From Formicincola oecophyllae (GTDB lineage Bacteria; Pseudomonadota; Alphaproteobacteria; Acetobacterales; Acetobacteraceae), in the NCBI RefSeq assembly GCF_006542395.2, contig NZ_CP038231.1:1364001-1428000 (forward strand): 64,000 nt of DNA, read 5' to 3'. The notes beneath the pieces were generated by a model. That model saw only the letters and a list, made by a program, of their open reading frames with translations, did not search any database and was not told the DNA's origin. A program made the translations under genes and the position numbers. Below are positions 24,409-32,241 of this stretch, in pieces; position 1 is the stretch's first letter; each line of letters starts with the position of its first letter.

Positions 24409-24498
24409 TGACGCTTAAACTCCTTATCAAAGTTCATGAAGCTTAAGGCATAAGTGCCAAAACCCGCACTTGGATACAGGTGGTGGCGGTCAGCAGGT

Positions 24499-24585
24499 TC
24501 AGACCATGCATCCTATCATGGTGCCGGCGATGATGCCCACCGCCAGGCATAGCCACAGAAATGCGCTTGAATTGATGAACGCCAC
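24499..24585 (-). CDS. 28-residue membrane peptide
   Basis: A GTG at 24585 is preceded by a strong ribosome site (AGGAGG at 24596-24591, five bases away). The peptide begins MAFINSSAFLW and has one hydrophobic span (LWLCLAVGIIAGTMIG), then ends CMV. It lies just after a terminator, so it may have its own promoter or depend on read-through. No family was recognised. Superinfection exclusion or membrane-protein modulation would be typical uses for such peptides in phages, but this is a guess. Confidence 0.55.
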   Translation of the reverse strand: MAFINSSAFLWLCLAVGIIAGTMIGCMV

Positions 24586-24618
24586 AAAACCCTCCTATCA
24601 ACGATAATACCATTTCGC

Positions 24619-24652
24619 AAAAAAGCCCGCCCCCCTGTTAAGGGAAGCGGGC
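24619..24652 (-). terminator. Rho-independent terminator after zinc-ribbon gene
   Basis: On the leftward strand, GCCCGC and CCC pair with GGG and GCGGGC (24652 to 24625) around a short loop and are followed by six T (24624-24619). It would end the A-B-zinc-ribbon transcript. Confidence 0.85.
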
Positions 24653-24678
24653 CAGTTCATGACTTGATTTTAGGTGTT

Positions 24679-24891
24679 TCAGGGCAATTGGGAAACACTG
24701 CCACGCCCGCGGCAGGCAGTGCAGGCAAGGCCATCATCCGTCACGCCCCATCCTTCACACGCGGGGCAGTCTACCTGCTGTGGCGCCAGCAAGTGCTCCA
24801 TGCCCAGACAAGCTGGGCAGATCTGCCCGTCATCCAAAACACCCTCCATTAGGCACACGTCACAGGGCACAACGCGCAGCGGGCCGGTCAC
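24679..24891 (-). CDS. DnaJ-type zinc-ribbon protein, 70 residues
   Basis: A small protein with four CxxC motifs (CDVC, CPAC, CPAC, CTAC), paired as two zinc sites with the CxxCxGxG-like spacing of the DnaJ cysteine-rich domain (ACRGRG near the end). It has no J domain. The GTG at 24891 overlaps the MuB stop (GTGA) and has AGGAG eight bases upstream. It belongs to the early operon and could be a nucleic-acid or protein-binding early accessory factor. Confidence 0.72.
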   Translation of the reverse strand: MTGPLRVVPCDVCLMEGVLDDGQICPACLGMEHLLAPQQVDCPACEGWGVTDDGLACTACRGRGSVSQLP

Positions 24892-25880
24892 GCCGCCATC
24901 TCCTGCACTTTGGGGCTGTTCTTAAGGGCCTCCTTGGGGAGTTTGCCACTGCGCCGCTCTGTCCAGCTCGCTTCAATATCTTGCAAGGCCGGCTTGTCAC
25001 GGCCGTCCGTCAAGGCAAGCAGGCACGCATAGCGCAGGGTCTTTGTCACTTCACGCAGTCCACCTTCACGCAGGCCAATCCATTGCAGTGCTTGGCGCAC
25101 CGCGCTGTCATCCACGCCCCAAGCGGTTATCATTTTGTTCAGATCGTGCACGCTCGGCCGTGAACGGCTTTTGAACATCCCGACACGGCTCGAAATCTGG
25201 GCCGTGCTGCCTTTCTGGCCCAGGCCCTCAATGGCTGCGCGCAGGGGCTCATTGCCCATCCAGACCATGCCCAAGTCTGCAAGGTCATTGACGGCTCGCA
25301 GCTGGTCAAGCGCGCGCACGCTCAAATGCTGCGCTTCATCAACAATCACCAGCCCACCTGTCCCGCGCAGGCGTGCAACAAGGGCTGTGAACGTCACGCG
25401 CCCTTCCATGCCCAACGTCTCGCCAAGGCGCTTAAGGATGCCGCGCGGGCTGGCAACGCTTGCGTCCGCCGTCACCAGCCACACCCTTGGTGTGGTCTCA
25501 CTGTAGTGGCGCGCTGTCATGGTCTTGCTTGTGCCTGGTGCGCCAGCAATCAAGCCGATGTCCGCCGCTGCCCTGGCATATTCAAACACTGTCTGCCAAG
25601 CCAAGCTTGTGGGAAGTGGCAGAAACGTAGGCACAGCCGGCAACGCGCTGCGCACTTCGTCACCGGCAGCGCAGGCATCAAGCCAACGCTGGGCCTTGAC
25701 GTCAACGCCCTGCACGTCCCCACGGTATTTGCCTGCACGCCATTCAGCCAACGTGGACTTTGGGATGGCGGACTGTGCCGCAACTTGCGCAAGGGTGAGG
25801 CCCAGCGTGCTCATGCGCTCCGCAACACGGGCCACAAGCTCTTCATGGGTTGGTGGTAGGTTCATGGTTTCCATGGTCAT
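24888..25880 (-). CDS. MuB-like transposition ATPase
   Basis: A 330-residue AAA+ protein. The N-terminal 50 residues form an HTH (LTLAQVAAQSAIPKSTLAEW). Then come Walker A GAPGTSKT (about residue 115), Walker B LVIVDEAQHLS (about 177) and a sensor segment GMVWMGNEPL. In Mu, B binds target DNA with ATP, activates A and gives target immunity. The ATG at 25880 has GGAG seven bases before it; upstream and downstream ATGs are possible. It follows A with a short overlap of the extended frame. Confidence 0.93.
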   Translation of the reverse strand: MTMETMNLPPTHEELVARVAERMSTLGLTLAQVAAQSAIPKSTLAEWRAGKYRGDVQGVDVKAQRWLDACAAGDEVRSALPAVPTFLPLPTSLAWQTVFEYARAAADIGLIAGAPGTSKTMTARHYSETTPRVWLVTADASVASPRGILKRLGETLGMEGRVTFTALVARLRGTGGLVIVDEAQHLSVRALDQLRAVNDLADLGMVWMGNEPLRAAIEGLGQKGSTAQISSRVGMFKSRSRPSVHDLNKMITAWGVDDSAVRQALQWIGLREGGLREVTKTLRYACLLALTDGRDKPALQDIEASWTERRSGKLPKEALKNSPKVQEMAA

Positions 25881-25891
25881 ATGTCGTCTCC

Positions 25892-27823
25892 TCAACCCTG
25901 CGCCGCGCGCAATAAGTGGAAAATACGCGCGTCACGGCGCGTGTCGGCCTCTTCATCTTCCATGAAGGGGGTTGGGTTTTGCTTCTGAACCGTCAGTGCC
26001 CTGGGCCGCAGCGGGCGCACCACTGTGCTTTCCGGGTGGGGCTGCTGAGGGGCACTTGGCAGCATGGCTGCGATTTCAGCCGGCGTGTGCTCAACGAAGT
26101 CACGCGCCCGGCTTTTCACCAGCTTCAAGTGCGCTTTTTGTCGGCGGGCATGGGCGCGTGCTTCTGTCGTGCTGTTGAATGCAATCTGGCTCACAAGACC
26201 AGCATCACCAAGGTGGTGCCCTTGCAGATCATAAACGTGCACAGCCTGGGCAAGGTTGTCTGGGTCAAACCGCACCACAACCTTGCTTCCAAGATGCTGG
26301 CTCAAGAACGCTGCAGCGTAGCGCGCCCCAAATAGGCGGAAGCTGCCTTCACGTTGGTTGACAGCCACATTTTCGGCAGCCAACAGCCACAAATGCCGTT
26401 GCGCATGGGTGGGTTTGGTGATGGGGGAAACGGCGCAGCTCTCTTCAAACACTTGCCTGAAGCTCTTAACACCGCCGCACACGGTGGAGCGGCGCCCCTC
26501 CCGTGCGTTGTGCTCGTCAATCGCCTGCCCCACTACCTCGATGAATGTAGAAAGTGGCACAGCGGCTTCACCGTAGTTGCTGGGTTTGGTGGCTGTAGTG
26601 TTGCCTGTGTAGGCACCCGCAAAGGCTGGGTGCTTTGCTGTGTCCCGCGCAAAATCCCGCCAGGCGCGTTCAATCGGTTTTGACTGGCCACTGTATGGCT
26701 GCACAAAATGCACTTCTGTGCCAAGCAGGCCCATCACGCCCACCGGGTCACCCACTTTGTGCTTAAAGCGGAACCTTGTCTTGGCGCCGCCAGTCATGCG
26801 CTTGCTTGCGAACGCTCGCCCGTTGTCAAGGTAAGCGTGGGCGGGAATGCCATAACGCTCAACCATGCGACCGTAACTCAGCTGAATAACGTCTGTGGTC
26901 TCTGTTTTGTCCACAGCCCAGCCAAGGATCATGCCTGAATAGAGGTCTTGCCATGCCACCATCAAGGGGCGGCTTGTGGTGCCATCTGGCCAGCGCACCA
27001 TAACGTCCCAGCGGTGGCCATCTGCGTTCACTGCTTCTAGGGCATGGAACACGGCACGGTCACGCTCTTGCACGGGCACAACACGTTTGGCGGCGTCCAG
27101 GCCCTCGCGCCTCAACAGCACCACTTCACGCGGCACCTCGCGCTGCAGGCGGCGGCGCAGGGTGATTGCCGTTGGTATGACCCACCCCTTAACTGCTGCC
27201 ACCGCTTTCAGGCGCCGGTAACAGGCCGCATGGTCTGGTTTCTCTGGGCGCAGGTAGTCTGCAACATAAAAAGCGAACGCGTCAGCGTCACACACGGCTT
27301 CCACCCCGCCGCTGCCGGCAACGCGCAGCAGGCACGGCAGCCAGTGCGGGCGTGGCACATTGTGCACCTGCTGTCGCCAGCGCTTTAAGGTGGCAACGGA
27401 CCTACCAGTTTCCTGCGCGATCATCTCCAGTGATTGGCGCACAGGCGTGCCGCCTTCACGCAACAAGGCAATGGCTGTCACCGCTTGCAGCTTCATCTGC
27501 GCACGCTCTTTGTTGGCTGCGCTGGCCTGGCTGTAAGCCTGCCATAACTCTCCAAAGTCCTCTGTTTTACCAGGCGTGTTGTCCTTGGTGGCTGCACGCG
27601 CTTCACGCATGGCCAGGGCAAGCTGGGCAGGGCGTGGCAGGCAGCTCACTGCAAGTTCAATGCCACCACCACGTCCCTGGCGTTCACGCCACGTGATTCC
27701 CTTCTGGTTGGGGGAAAGCCACCCTTGCCGCTGTGCCTTTTTCCACACATTCTTTTTAGCGCTGGCAAGTCCAGGCAATGCTAAGTCGGCCAATTCTTGC
27801 AGGCCATAGAATTGTCTGTTCAT
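25892..27823 (-). CDS. MuA-like DDE transposase
   Basis: A 643-residue transposase. The N-terminal Mu DNA-binding domains (FYGLQELADLALPGL and WRERQGRGGGIELAV) bind ends. The rve core has the first Asp in ALEAVNADGHRWDVMV (about 268), the second in YLDNGRAF (about 331) and the Glu in PIERAWRDF (about 381). The C-terminal part includes the segment that contacts B. The ATG at 27823 begins the family-like FYGLQELADL region; an extension upstream overlaps the HTH gene. All catalytic residues are seen, so the prophage could be active. Confidence 0.95.
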   Translation of the reverse strand: MNRQFYGLQELADLALPGLASAKKNVWKKAQRQGWLSPNQKGITWRERQGRGGGIELAVSCLPRPAQLALAMREARAATKDNTPGKTEDFGELWQAYSQASAANKERAQMKLQAVTAIALLREGGTPVRQSLEMIAQETGRSVATLKRWRQQVHNVPRPHWLPCLLRVAGSGGVEAVCDADAFAFYVADYLRPEKPDHAACYRRLKAVAAVKGWVIPTAITLRRRLQREVPREVVLLRREGLDAAKRVVPVQERDRAVFHALEAVNADGHRWDVMVRWPDGTTSRPLMVAWQDLYSGMILGWAVDKTETTDVIQLSYGRMVERYGIPAHAYLDNGRAFASKRMTGGAKTRFRFKHKVGDPVGVMGLLGTEVHFVQPYSGQSKPIERAWRDFARDTAKHPAFAGAYTGNTTATKPSNYGEAAVPLSTFIEVVGQAIDEHNAREGRRSTVCGGVKSFRQVFEESCAVSPITKPTHAQRHLWLLAAENVAVNQREGSFRLFGARYAAAFLSQHLGSKVVVRFDPDNLAQAVHVYDLQGHHLGDAGLVSQIAFNSTTEARAHARRQKAHLKLVKSRARDFVEHTPAEIAAMLPSAPQQPHPESTVVRPLRPRALTVQKQNPTPFMEDEEADTRRDARIFHLLRAAQG

Positions 27824-28017
27824 GACAGCCGCCTTAGCGCTGACTTGATAACGCCTATTTCCAGCCAAGATGGCACTTTGGTGCCGTTTTCGATGGCGCG
27901 CAGCGTTTCAACGCTCAAACATGTGTGCACAGCAAACATTTCAAGACTGACATGCCGCGCTTCACGCTGGCACTGCACAGTCCCGGCCCAGGCCAGGGCC
28001 AGTTCCTGCCTGCCCAT
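27820..28017 (-). CDS. Small HTH early protein
   Basis: A 65-residue protein with an HTH resembling the XRE fold (VSLEMFAVHTCLSVETLRAIE then GTKVPSWLEI). The ATG at 28017 overlaps the Ner-like stop (TGATG) and the stop overlaps the transposase ATG. It is probably a second early regulator next to Ner, but no specific function is known. A GTG one codon upstream is possible. Confidence 0.68.
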   Translation of the reverse strand: MGRQELALAWAGTVQCQREARHVSLEMFAVHTCLSVETLRAIENGTKVPSWLEIGVIKSALRRLS

Positions 28018-28280
28018 CACACACCGGCCCGGCTGCGCTTCATCTGCACACGCGCTTGGAAGGACAGTGGCTGGCCGGTTCTGGGGTCATAGCGGGCAGG
28101 CCAGATGGTCTGCGGGCGCTTATTGATTGCACGCGCTATGATCTTTTCAACGCGGCGTGAATAGCCTGCGCGGCTGATGGCACTGCTGACAGCCTTGGGG
28201 TTCAGATTGTGCTGCCGTGAAAGCTCTGACATACTGCCAAAACGTTTGCGGACTTCTGCCCTTACGTCTTCGGGGTTCAT
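28017..28280 (-). CDS. Ner/Nlp-family early regulator
   Basis: An 87-residue protein with the Ner pattern: MNPEDVRAEVRKRFGSMSELSRQ (MNPEDVRAEVRKR then SELSRQHNLNPKAVSSA), then VEKIIARAI and TIWPARYDPRTGQP. In Mu, Ner represses the repressor gene and early promoter after infection. Its ATG at 28280 is the first early start leftward of the control region, and the next HTH gene overlaps it. Confidence 0.9.
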   Translation of the reverse strand: MNPEDVRAEVRKRFGSMSELSRQHNLNPKAVSSAISRAGYSRRVEKIIARAINKRPQTIWPARYDPRTGQPLSFQARVQMKRSRAGV

Positions 28281-28456
28281 ATAGCCTCCGTTGTTGTCCT
28301 AGAGCGCTGTGCATTTTCGTGGACCCGGTTGGCGCCGGGTTTTTTCTGGCATCGCCAGACGCGAAAGCGCGCCGCGCTCTTTCTCTTAGATGAACTAATG
28401 TTTGGAAATTATCAAGCAAAAGTTTGGAACAAACGTTCACATTCTACGAGGTCATG
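28281..28456. promoter_or_regulatory. Repressor/early divergent control region
   Basis: This 176-bp region separates the leftward Ner gene from the rightward repressor. GTTTGGAA occurs at 28400 and 28422; the second copy forms the inverted repeat GTTTG-GAA-CAAAC (28422-28434). On the leftward strand a GATAAT sequence (28413-28408) lies between the copies and may be the -10 of the early promoter. No convincing -35 is seen. These are candidate repressor or Ner operators. Confidence 0.5.
28323..28345 (+). terminator. Rightward terminator before repressor
   Basis: The inverted repeat ACCCGG/CCGGGT (28323-28340) is followed by T residues to 28345. It points rightward toward the repressor, so it could block read-through or antisense transcripts from the early side before the repressor promoter. 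Confidence 0.65.
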
Positions 28457-29293
28457 ATGACAACAGCACAAGATAACCTAGCATCTAAAGCCGGTTTGAA
28501 TGGTTTTCGAGAGCGGTTCAAACAATTGGTTGGAAATGACAATAACCGACAGTTTGCGCAAAAAGTTGGTAAGTCGGATGTATGGGTGGCCAAATGTTTG
28601 GATGGACATATCCCAAAGATTGAAGCCGTTTTAGCCGTGGCTGAAGCTTGTGGGGTGCATCCCAGCTGGTTGCTTTTTGGTGTCGGTCAAGGACCAGTAC
28701 CAGAGGACAAAAGCTCCAACGCCCATCAGGCCAGGCGGCCTTCACAAGGGACGGCTGATAATCAGGCTTTTGAACTAGGCACCAGGCACACTGAACTTCT
28801 TCCTACACAGCCGTTGTCATCCGGCCATGAACGTATGGTGACGGTCCCTTATTTTGATGTTGAAGCCTCAATGGGCCACGGCCTCACACCGCATGAGCGC
28901 GTTAACTGCACGCCCATGTTGATGAGCCAGCATTTTCTGAACACTGTGCTAGGCCTAGGGGAGCAAAACTCACTCATCATCAGTGTGCGGGGTGATTCAA
29001 TGGAACCAACCATCAAATCGGGCGCTCGCCTTATCCTAGACACCCGTCCACGCAGCCGCCTGGAAGGCATCTTTGCCCTAACTTATGATGGTGATCTGTA
29101 CGTCAAGCGCCTTGTCCGTGCGCCTGGCAAAGTTCTCATCACATCAGACAACCCACTTTACGGGACGGTTGAAGTCCCGGACGCTAAACTGGTCTGGGGT
29201 GCTCCAAGGGAGAGTGATGAAGTCGGCATTCTTGGTGAAGTCGCACATCTCATCCAACCCATGAACGGCCGGTCAGACAGGTTCAATGGGTAA
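28457..29293 (+). CDS. Phage repressor, HTH plus S24/LexA-like peptidase domain
   Basis: A 278-residue protein. The N-terminal domain is a HTH (FRERFKQLVGNDNNRQFAQ then VGKSDVWVAKCLDG). A linker of 60 polar residues follows. The C-terminal peptidase S24 domain starts at PYFDVEASMGHG, with Ser in RGDSMEPTIKSG (about residue 186) and Lys in DGDLYVKRL (about 220). The presumed cleavage pair is Met-Gly, not the usual Ala-Gly. The ATG at 28457 has GAGG five bases upstream; 28454 is also possible. It is the lysogeny repressor of this prophage and likely SOS-responsive. Confidence 0.88.
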   Translation: MTTAQDNLASKAGLNGFRERFKQLVGNDNNRQFAQKVGKSDVWVAKCLDGHIPKIEAVLAVAEACGVHPSWLLFGVGQGPVPEDKSSNAHQARRPSQGTADNQAFELGTRHTELLPTQPLSSGHERMVTVPYFDVEASMGHGLTPHERVNCTPMLMSQHFLNTVLGLGEQNSLIISVRGDSMEPTIKSGARLILDTRPRSRLEGIFALTYDGDLYVKRLVRAPGKVLITSDNPLYGTVEVPDAKLVWGAPRESDEVGILGEVAHLIQPMNGRSDRFNG

Positions 29294-29380
29294 AAGTTCC
29301 AGTGCCTAGCCGGCAGAGGGATTTTCTTAAAAAATGGCTGTTAACTAAGGATAGGTTCAAAAACCCTTTAAAACTGCTCA

Positions 29381-29411
29381 GGGTAATAGTTTGGCGCCTG
29401 AACTATTACCC
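29381..29411 (+). terminator. Hairpin downstream of repressor
   Basis: A perfect 11-bp inverted repeat GGGTAATAGTT / AACTATTACCC (29381-29391 and 29401-29411) with a 9-base loop lies 88 bp after the repressor stop. The tail is TTGATG, so a T run is weak, but it is the most stable hairpin here and probably ends the repressor transcript. Confidence 0.55.
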
Positions 29412-29646
29412 TTGATGCCCTCTCAGCCGTTTCATTCAACCCCCGTTCAACGAACGTTCGAACTTTTAGAAACCCTGGTAACCCCTTAACTGCGTGCCAT
29501 AAGGTCTAAACGTTCGAACGTCTTTCGAACGCGTTTTGAACTATTCTAGGGTGGGTTCACTTTCACTGTCCCAACACCCCGCATTAAGGCTTTATGGGTT
29601 CACTTTCCGTGAACCAGCCGTTCAGACCCAGGCAGGAAGTGCGCAT
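29412..29646. repeat. Left-end repeats of prophage, candidate transposase sites
   Basis: GTTCGAAC occurs at 29456 and 29512, with TTTCGAAC at 29523 and TTTTGAAC at 29534, so the last three have 11-bp spacing. Two further direct repeats GGGTTCACTTTC lie at 29553 and 29596, the second inside the inverted repeat GGTTCAC-TTTCC-GTGAACC (29597-29615). Mu-like left ends carry several transposase-binding sites within 200 bp of the end. No gene is seen from 29294 to 29958. Confidence 0.5.
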
Positions 29647-29647
29647 C

Positions 29648-29674
29648 AAAAAAGCGGCCGTCTTCAGCCGCTTT
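29648..29674 (-). terminator. Leftward terminator near prophage left end
   Basis: On the leftward strand AAAGCGGC pairs with GCCGCTTT (29674-29651) around an 8-base loop, followed by more T (29650-29648). It would stop transcripts entering from rne. It may insulate the prophage or belong to the host. Confidence 0.75.
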
Positions 29675-29686
29675 CATCCCACCACG

Positions 29687-29716
29687 TCCCGCTTGATCCC
29701 GTTTAATCCCGTTTAA
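29687..29716. repeat. Three 10-bp tandem iterons
   Basis: TCCCGCTTGA, TCCCGTTTAA and TCCCGTTTAA follow one another without gap, one helix turn each. They lie 40-70 bp inside the candidate end 29756 and could be transposase-binding iterons, or host DNA. Confidence 0.5.
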
Positions 29717-29866
29717 CTCCCCGGTATCAGTTTCCCTGTTCCCCTACACTGAAACAGCGCCAGCACAGCAAAGTCACTTGAAGTGGGGCCCCTCTGCCCT
29801 TCCAGGGCGGGATTGGGGCAGCAGGGTTCACATGGGTTTTTGAGACCAAAGCAGCCTGCAACCCAA

Positions 29867-29899
29867 AACGCCCCAACCGGTCTGGCCAGTTGGGGCGTT
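29867..29899 (-). terminator. Terminator of rne
   Basis: The perfect 11-bp inverted repeat AACGCCCCAAC / GTTGGGGCGTT (29867-29877, 29889-29899) lies 60 bp after the rne stop. On the leftward strand it is followed by TTTTGGG. It is host sequence and gives the outer limit of the prophage end. Confidence 0.75.
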
Positions 29900-29958
29900 T
29901 CACAGTTGTGCCGCTGCCCCTTGGGGCGTCAGCCCTCAAGCAGGCATTGGATGGGCCC

Positions 29959-32241
29959 TTAGCGTGACCACCAGCCTTTACGGCGTTGGGCTGGCTGAAC
30001 GTCATCAACATCCAGTGGCTTGGGCGCAGCCAGGTTTTCAGGCGTGACTGGTGCTGCTGCTTTCTCCTCTTTCTGGGGCTTGGGCGCTGCTGTGTTCACA
30101 GGGGCAGCTGGCGCCCTTTGCGGTTGCGGCGCCGGTTGCTGGGCTGCTGGGTTGGTTGCTTCAGCTGCAGGGGCTTTGCTGGCAACCTCTTCAGCAGGTG
30201 GCGCATCATTGAGGCGTCGCGTGCGTGTGCGCTTCATGCCTGGCATCAGGTAGCCATTGTCAGCGCTTGGTGTGGGGGCGGTTCTACCACGGCCCTCAGG
30301 GCGCTCCTGCAGGCGGTTAGGGCGCTGCTCAGCAGGCTGTTGTTCAGAACGTTCCTGGGGGCGTTCCTGGCGTTCTGACCTGCGGCGCCTGCCACCACGC
30401 TCACGCTGGCGGGGGGGCTCAGCATCTGCTCCCTCTGCCTGAGCAGGGGAGGGGGCTTCAGACGTTTTCCCACGTGTTGGCTCAGGCGCTGGGGACGGTT
30501 TGGGGGGTGCATCATTGAAGGTGTTTTCAACGTCAATGATGCGCTCATGGGCTGCAGGCGCGGTGCGGTGGCTACTGCTACGCCCTTCCTGCGGCGTGCC
30601 AGCGCTTTCAGCGCGCGGGCTGGCAGCGGCACTGGTGCCGTCAAGCTGGACGACGATTTCATCCTCGCCGCGCTCTATCTGGATGCTCTCCCCAAAGCGC
30701 CCGCTATCAGCGGCGAAAATCACATGGAGGCCATGGCGCTGCTCAATCTCGTCAAGGTGGTCGCGCTTGGCGTTCAGCAGGTAAAGGGCCACATCTGGAG
30801 CGATGGAGACCGTGACTGTGCCCCCCTGGTTGGCTGCGCCATCCTTGTCCAACGCACGCAGCACATGAAGCGCTGCGCTTTCAACGGAACGGACCCGCCC
30901 GGTCCCACTGCAGCGCGGGCAGGTGGAGAAGACGTTCTCCGCCAAGGAAGGCCGCAAACGTTGGCGCGACATTTCAAGCAGGCCAAAGCTGGAGATCTTG
31001 CCCACCTGCAAGCGCGCCTTGTCGTTGCGCAACGCATCTTTAAGGCGCTTTTCCACCTGGGTGCGGTGACGGCTACTCTCCATGTCGATGAAGTCAATCA
31101 CCACAAGGCCAGCCAAATCGCGCAGGCGCAGCTGGCGGGCGATTTCGTCAGCGGCTTCCAGGTTGGTGGAAATGGCCGTGTCCTCCACATTGCGCTGCGA
31201 GGTGGACTTGCCTGAGTTGACGTCAATCGCTACCAGCGCCTCTGTCTGGTTAATGACGATGTAGCCACCAGACTCCAGCTGCACAGTGGGGGAGAACATG
31301 GCGTCCAGCCGGCTTTCCACATTGTGGTGGGCGAACAGGGGCTGGTTGCCTTCCTGTGGCCACAGCTTCACCTGGGCTGCCTGGTTGGGCATCAGAACCT
31401 GGGCGAAGGCGCGGCACTGATTCCAGGCTTCTTCGCCATCTACCGTTACATCCGCCACATCTGGGGTGAACATGTCGCGCACGGCGCGCTTGACCAGGCT
31501 GGCCTCCTCATAGATCAGCGCAGGGGCTGTTTCCTCCAAGGCGCGCTGGCGGATGTCCTCCCACAGCTGCAGGAGGACGTCGCAGTCACGCACGATCTCT
31601 GGGCTAGGCTGGCCTGCGCCAGCGGTGCGCACGATCATGGCCATGCTGTCGGGCAGTTCCAGGCTGCTGATGGCATCACGCAGGCGGCGGCGGTCGCTTT
31701 CAGAAGAGATCTTGCGCGACACCCCGCCAGGCTTGAGAGCATTGGGCATGAATACGCAGTAACGCCCCGCCAGCGACAAGCATGTGGTCAGCGAGGCGCC
31801 CTTGTTGCCGCGCTCGTCCTTGACGATTTGCACAAGCATGGGCTGACGGCGCCTGATGACTTCCTGGATTTTGTAGTTGCGCAGGAAACGCGCAGCCCGG
31901 CTTGGCCCTTCGTCATTGTCGCTAGCATTGCCTTGGTCTTCAGCCTCACGCCGGTCCTCCGCCTGGAGGGCAGCCAGCATGGCACGGTCAGCATCGGGCA
32001 TCTGGAAATAATCGGGGTGGATCTCGCTGAAAGGCAGGAAGCCGTGGCGGTTGCCGCCGTAATCCACAAAGGCCGCCTGCAGGCTTGGCTCAATGCGGAT
32101 GACACGCCCCAGGTAGATGTTACCTTTAAGCTGGCGGCGCGAGGCCGTCTCAACGTCGTATTCCTCAATGCGTTTGCCGTCCATCACCACCACGCGCGTT
32201 TCCTCGGCGTGGGTGGCATCGATGAGCATATGTTTTGTCAT
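29959..32241 (-). CDS. rne: Ribonuclease E
   Basis: A 760-residue RNase E/G family endonuclease that starts decay of mRNA and processes rRNA and tRNA. The N-terminus KHMLIDATHAEETRVVV and the S1 domain (RQLKGNIYLGRVIRIEPSLQ) are of the alphaproteobacterial kind. The catalytic metal-binding Asp lie in ALVAIDVNSGKST (about 325) and LVVIDFIDM (about 370). The Zn-link CPRCSGTGRV is at about 442. The last 250 residues are Pro/Ala/Glu/Arg-rich and disordered, the degradosome scaffold region. The ATG at 32241 precedes the conserved start; an extension to 32265 is unlikely. Confidence 0.95.
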   Translation of the reverse strand: MTKHMLIDATHAEETRVVVMDGKRIEEYDVETASRRQLKGNIYLGRVIRIEPSLQAAFVDYGGNRHGFLPFSEIHPDYFQMPDADRAMLAALQAEDRREAEDQGNASDNDEGPSRAARFLRNYKIQEVIRRRQPMLVQIVKDERGNKGASLTTCLSLAGRYCVFMPNALKPGGVSRKISSESDRRRLRDAISSLELPDSMAMIVRTAGAGQPSPEIVRDCDVLLQLWEDIRQRALEETAPALIYEEASLVKRAVRDMFTPDVADVTVDGEEAWNQCRAFAQVLMPNQAAQVKLWPQEGNQPLFAHHNVESRLDAMFSPTVQLESGGYIVINQTEALVAIDVNSGKSTSQRNVEDTAISTNLEAADEIARQLRLRDLAGLVVIDFIDMESSRHRTQVEKRLKDALRNDKARLQVGKISSFGLLEMSRQRLRPSLAENVFSTCPRCSGTGRVRSVESAALHVLRALDKDGAANQGGTVTVSIAPDVALYLLNAKRDHLDEIEQRHGLHVIFAADSGRFGESIQIERGEDEIVVQLDGTSAAASPRAESAGTPQEGRSSSHRTAPAAHERIIDVENTFNDAPPKPSPAPEPTRGKTSEAPSPAQAEGADAEPPRQRERGGRRRRSERQERPQERSEQQPAEQRPNRLQERPEGRGRTAPTPSADNGYLMPGMKRTRTRRLNDAPPAEEVASKAPAAEATNPAAQQPAPQPQRAPAAPVNTAAPKPQKEEKAAAPVTPENLAAPKPLDVDDVQPAQRRKGWWSR

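Larger units (their letters stand above)
1..29756 (-). mobile_element. Mu-like transposable prophage, right end outside window
   Basis: The gene order is that of phage Mu read from right to left: repressor, Ner, transposase A, ATPase B, Mor/C activator, endolysin and holin, terminases, portal, gpF-like, gpG, protease/scaffold, capsid T, neck proteins, sheath, tube, tape measure, and baseplate gp43 to gp48. All core modules seen appear intact. The left (c-gene) end must lie between the hairpin after the repressor (29411) and the rne terminator (29867). Position 29756 is only a candidate: it leaves a 5'-TGTTTCAGTG end on the phage strand, and Mu-type ends start with TG. The other end, with tail fibres and any DNA-modification gene, is off the left edge. 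Confidence 0.93.

Noticed and set aside
29687-29716. Iterons as a plasmid-type origin
   Set aside because: There is no replication gene nearby, and the place at a transposable prophage end explains short iterons better.
29774-29784. TCACTTGAAGT, identical to part of the Mu L1 end site
   Set aside because: It has the wrong orientation for a prophage lying to the left and lacks the rest of the site; 11 bp can match by chance.
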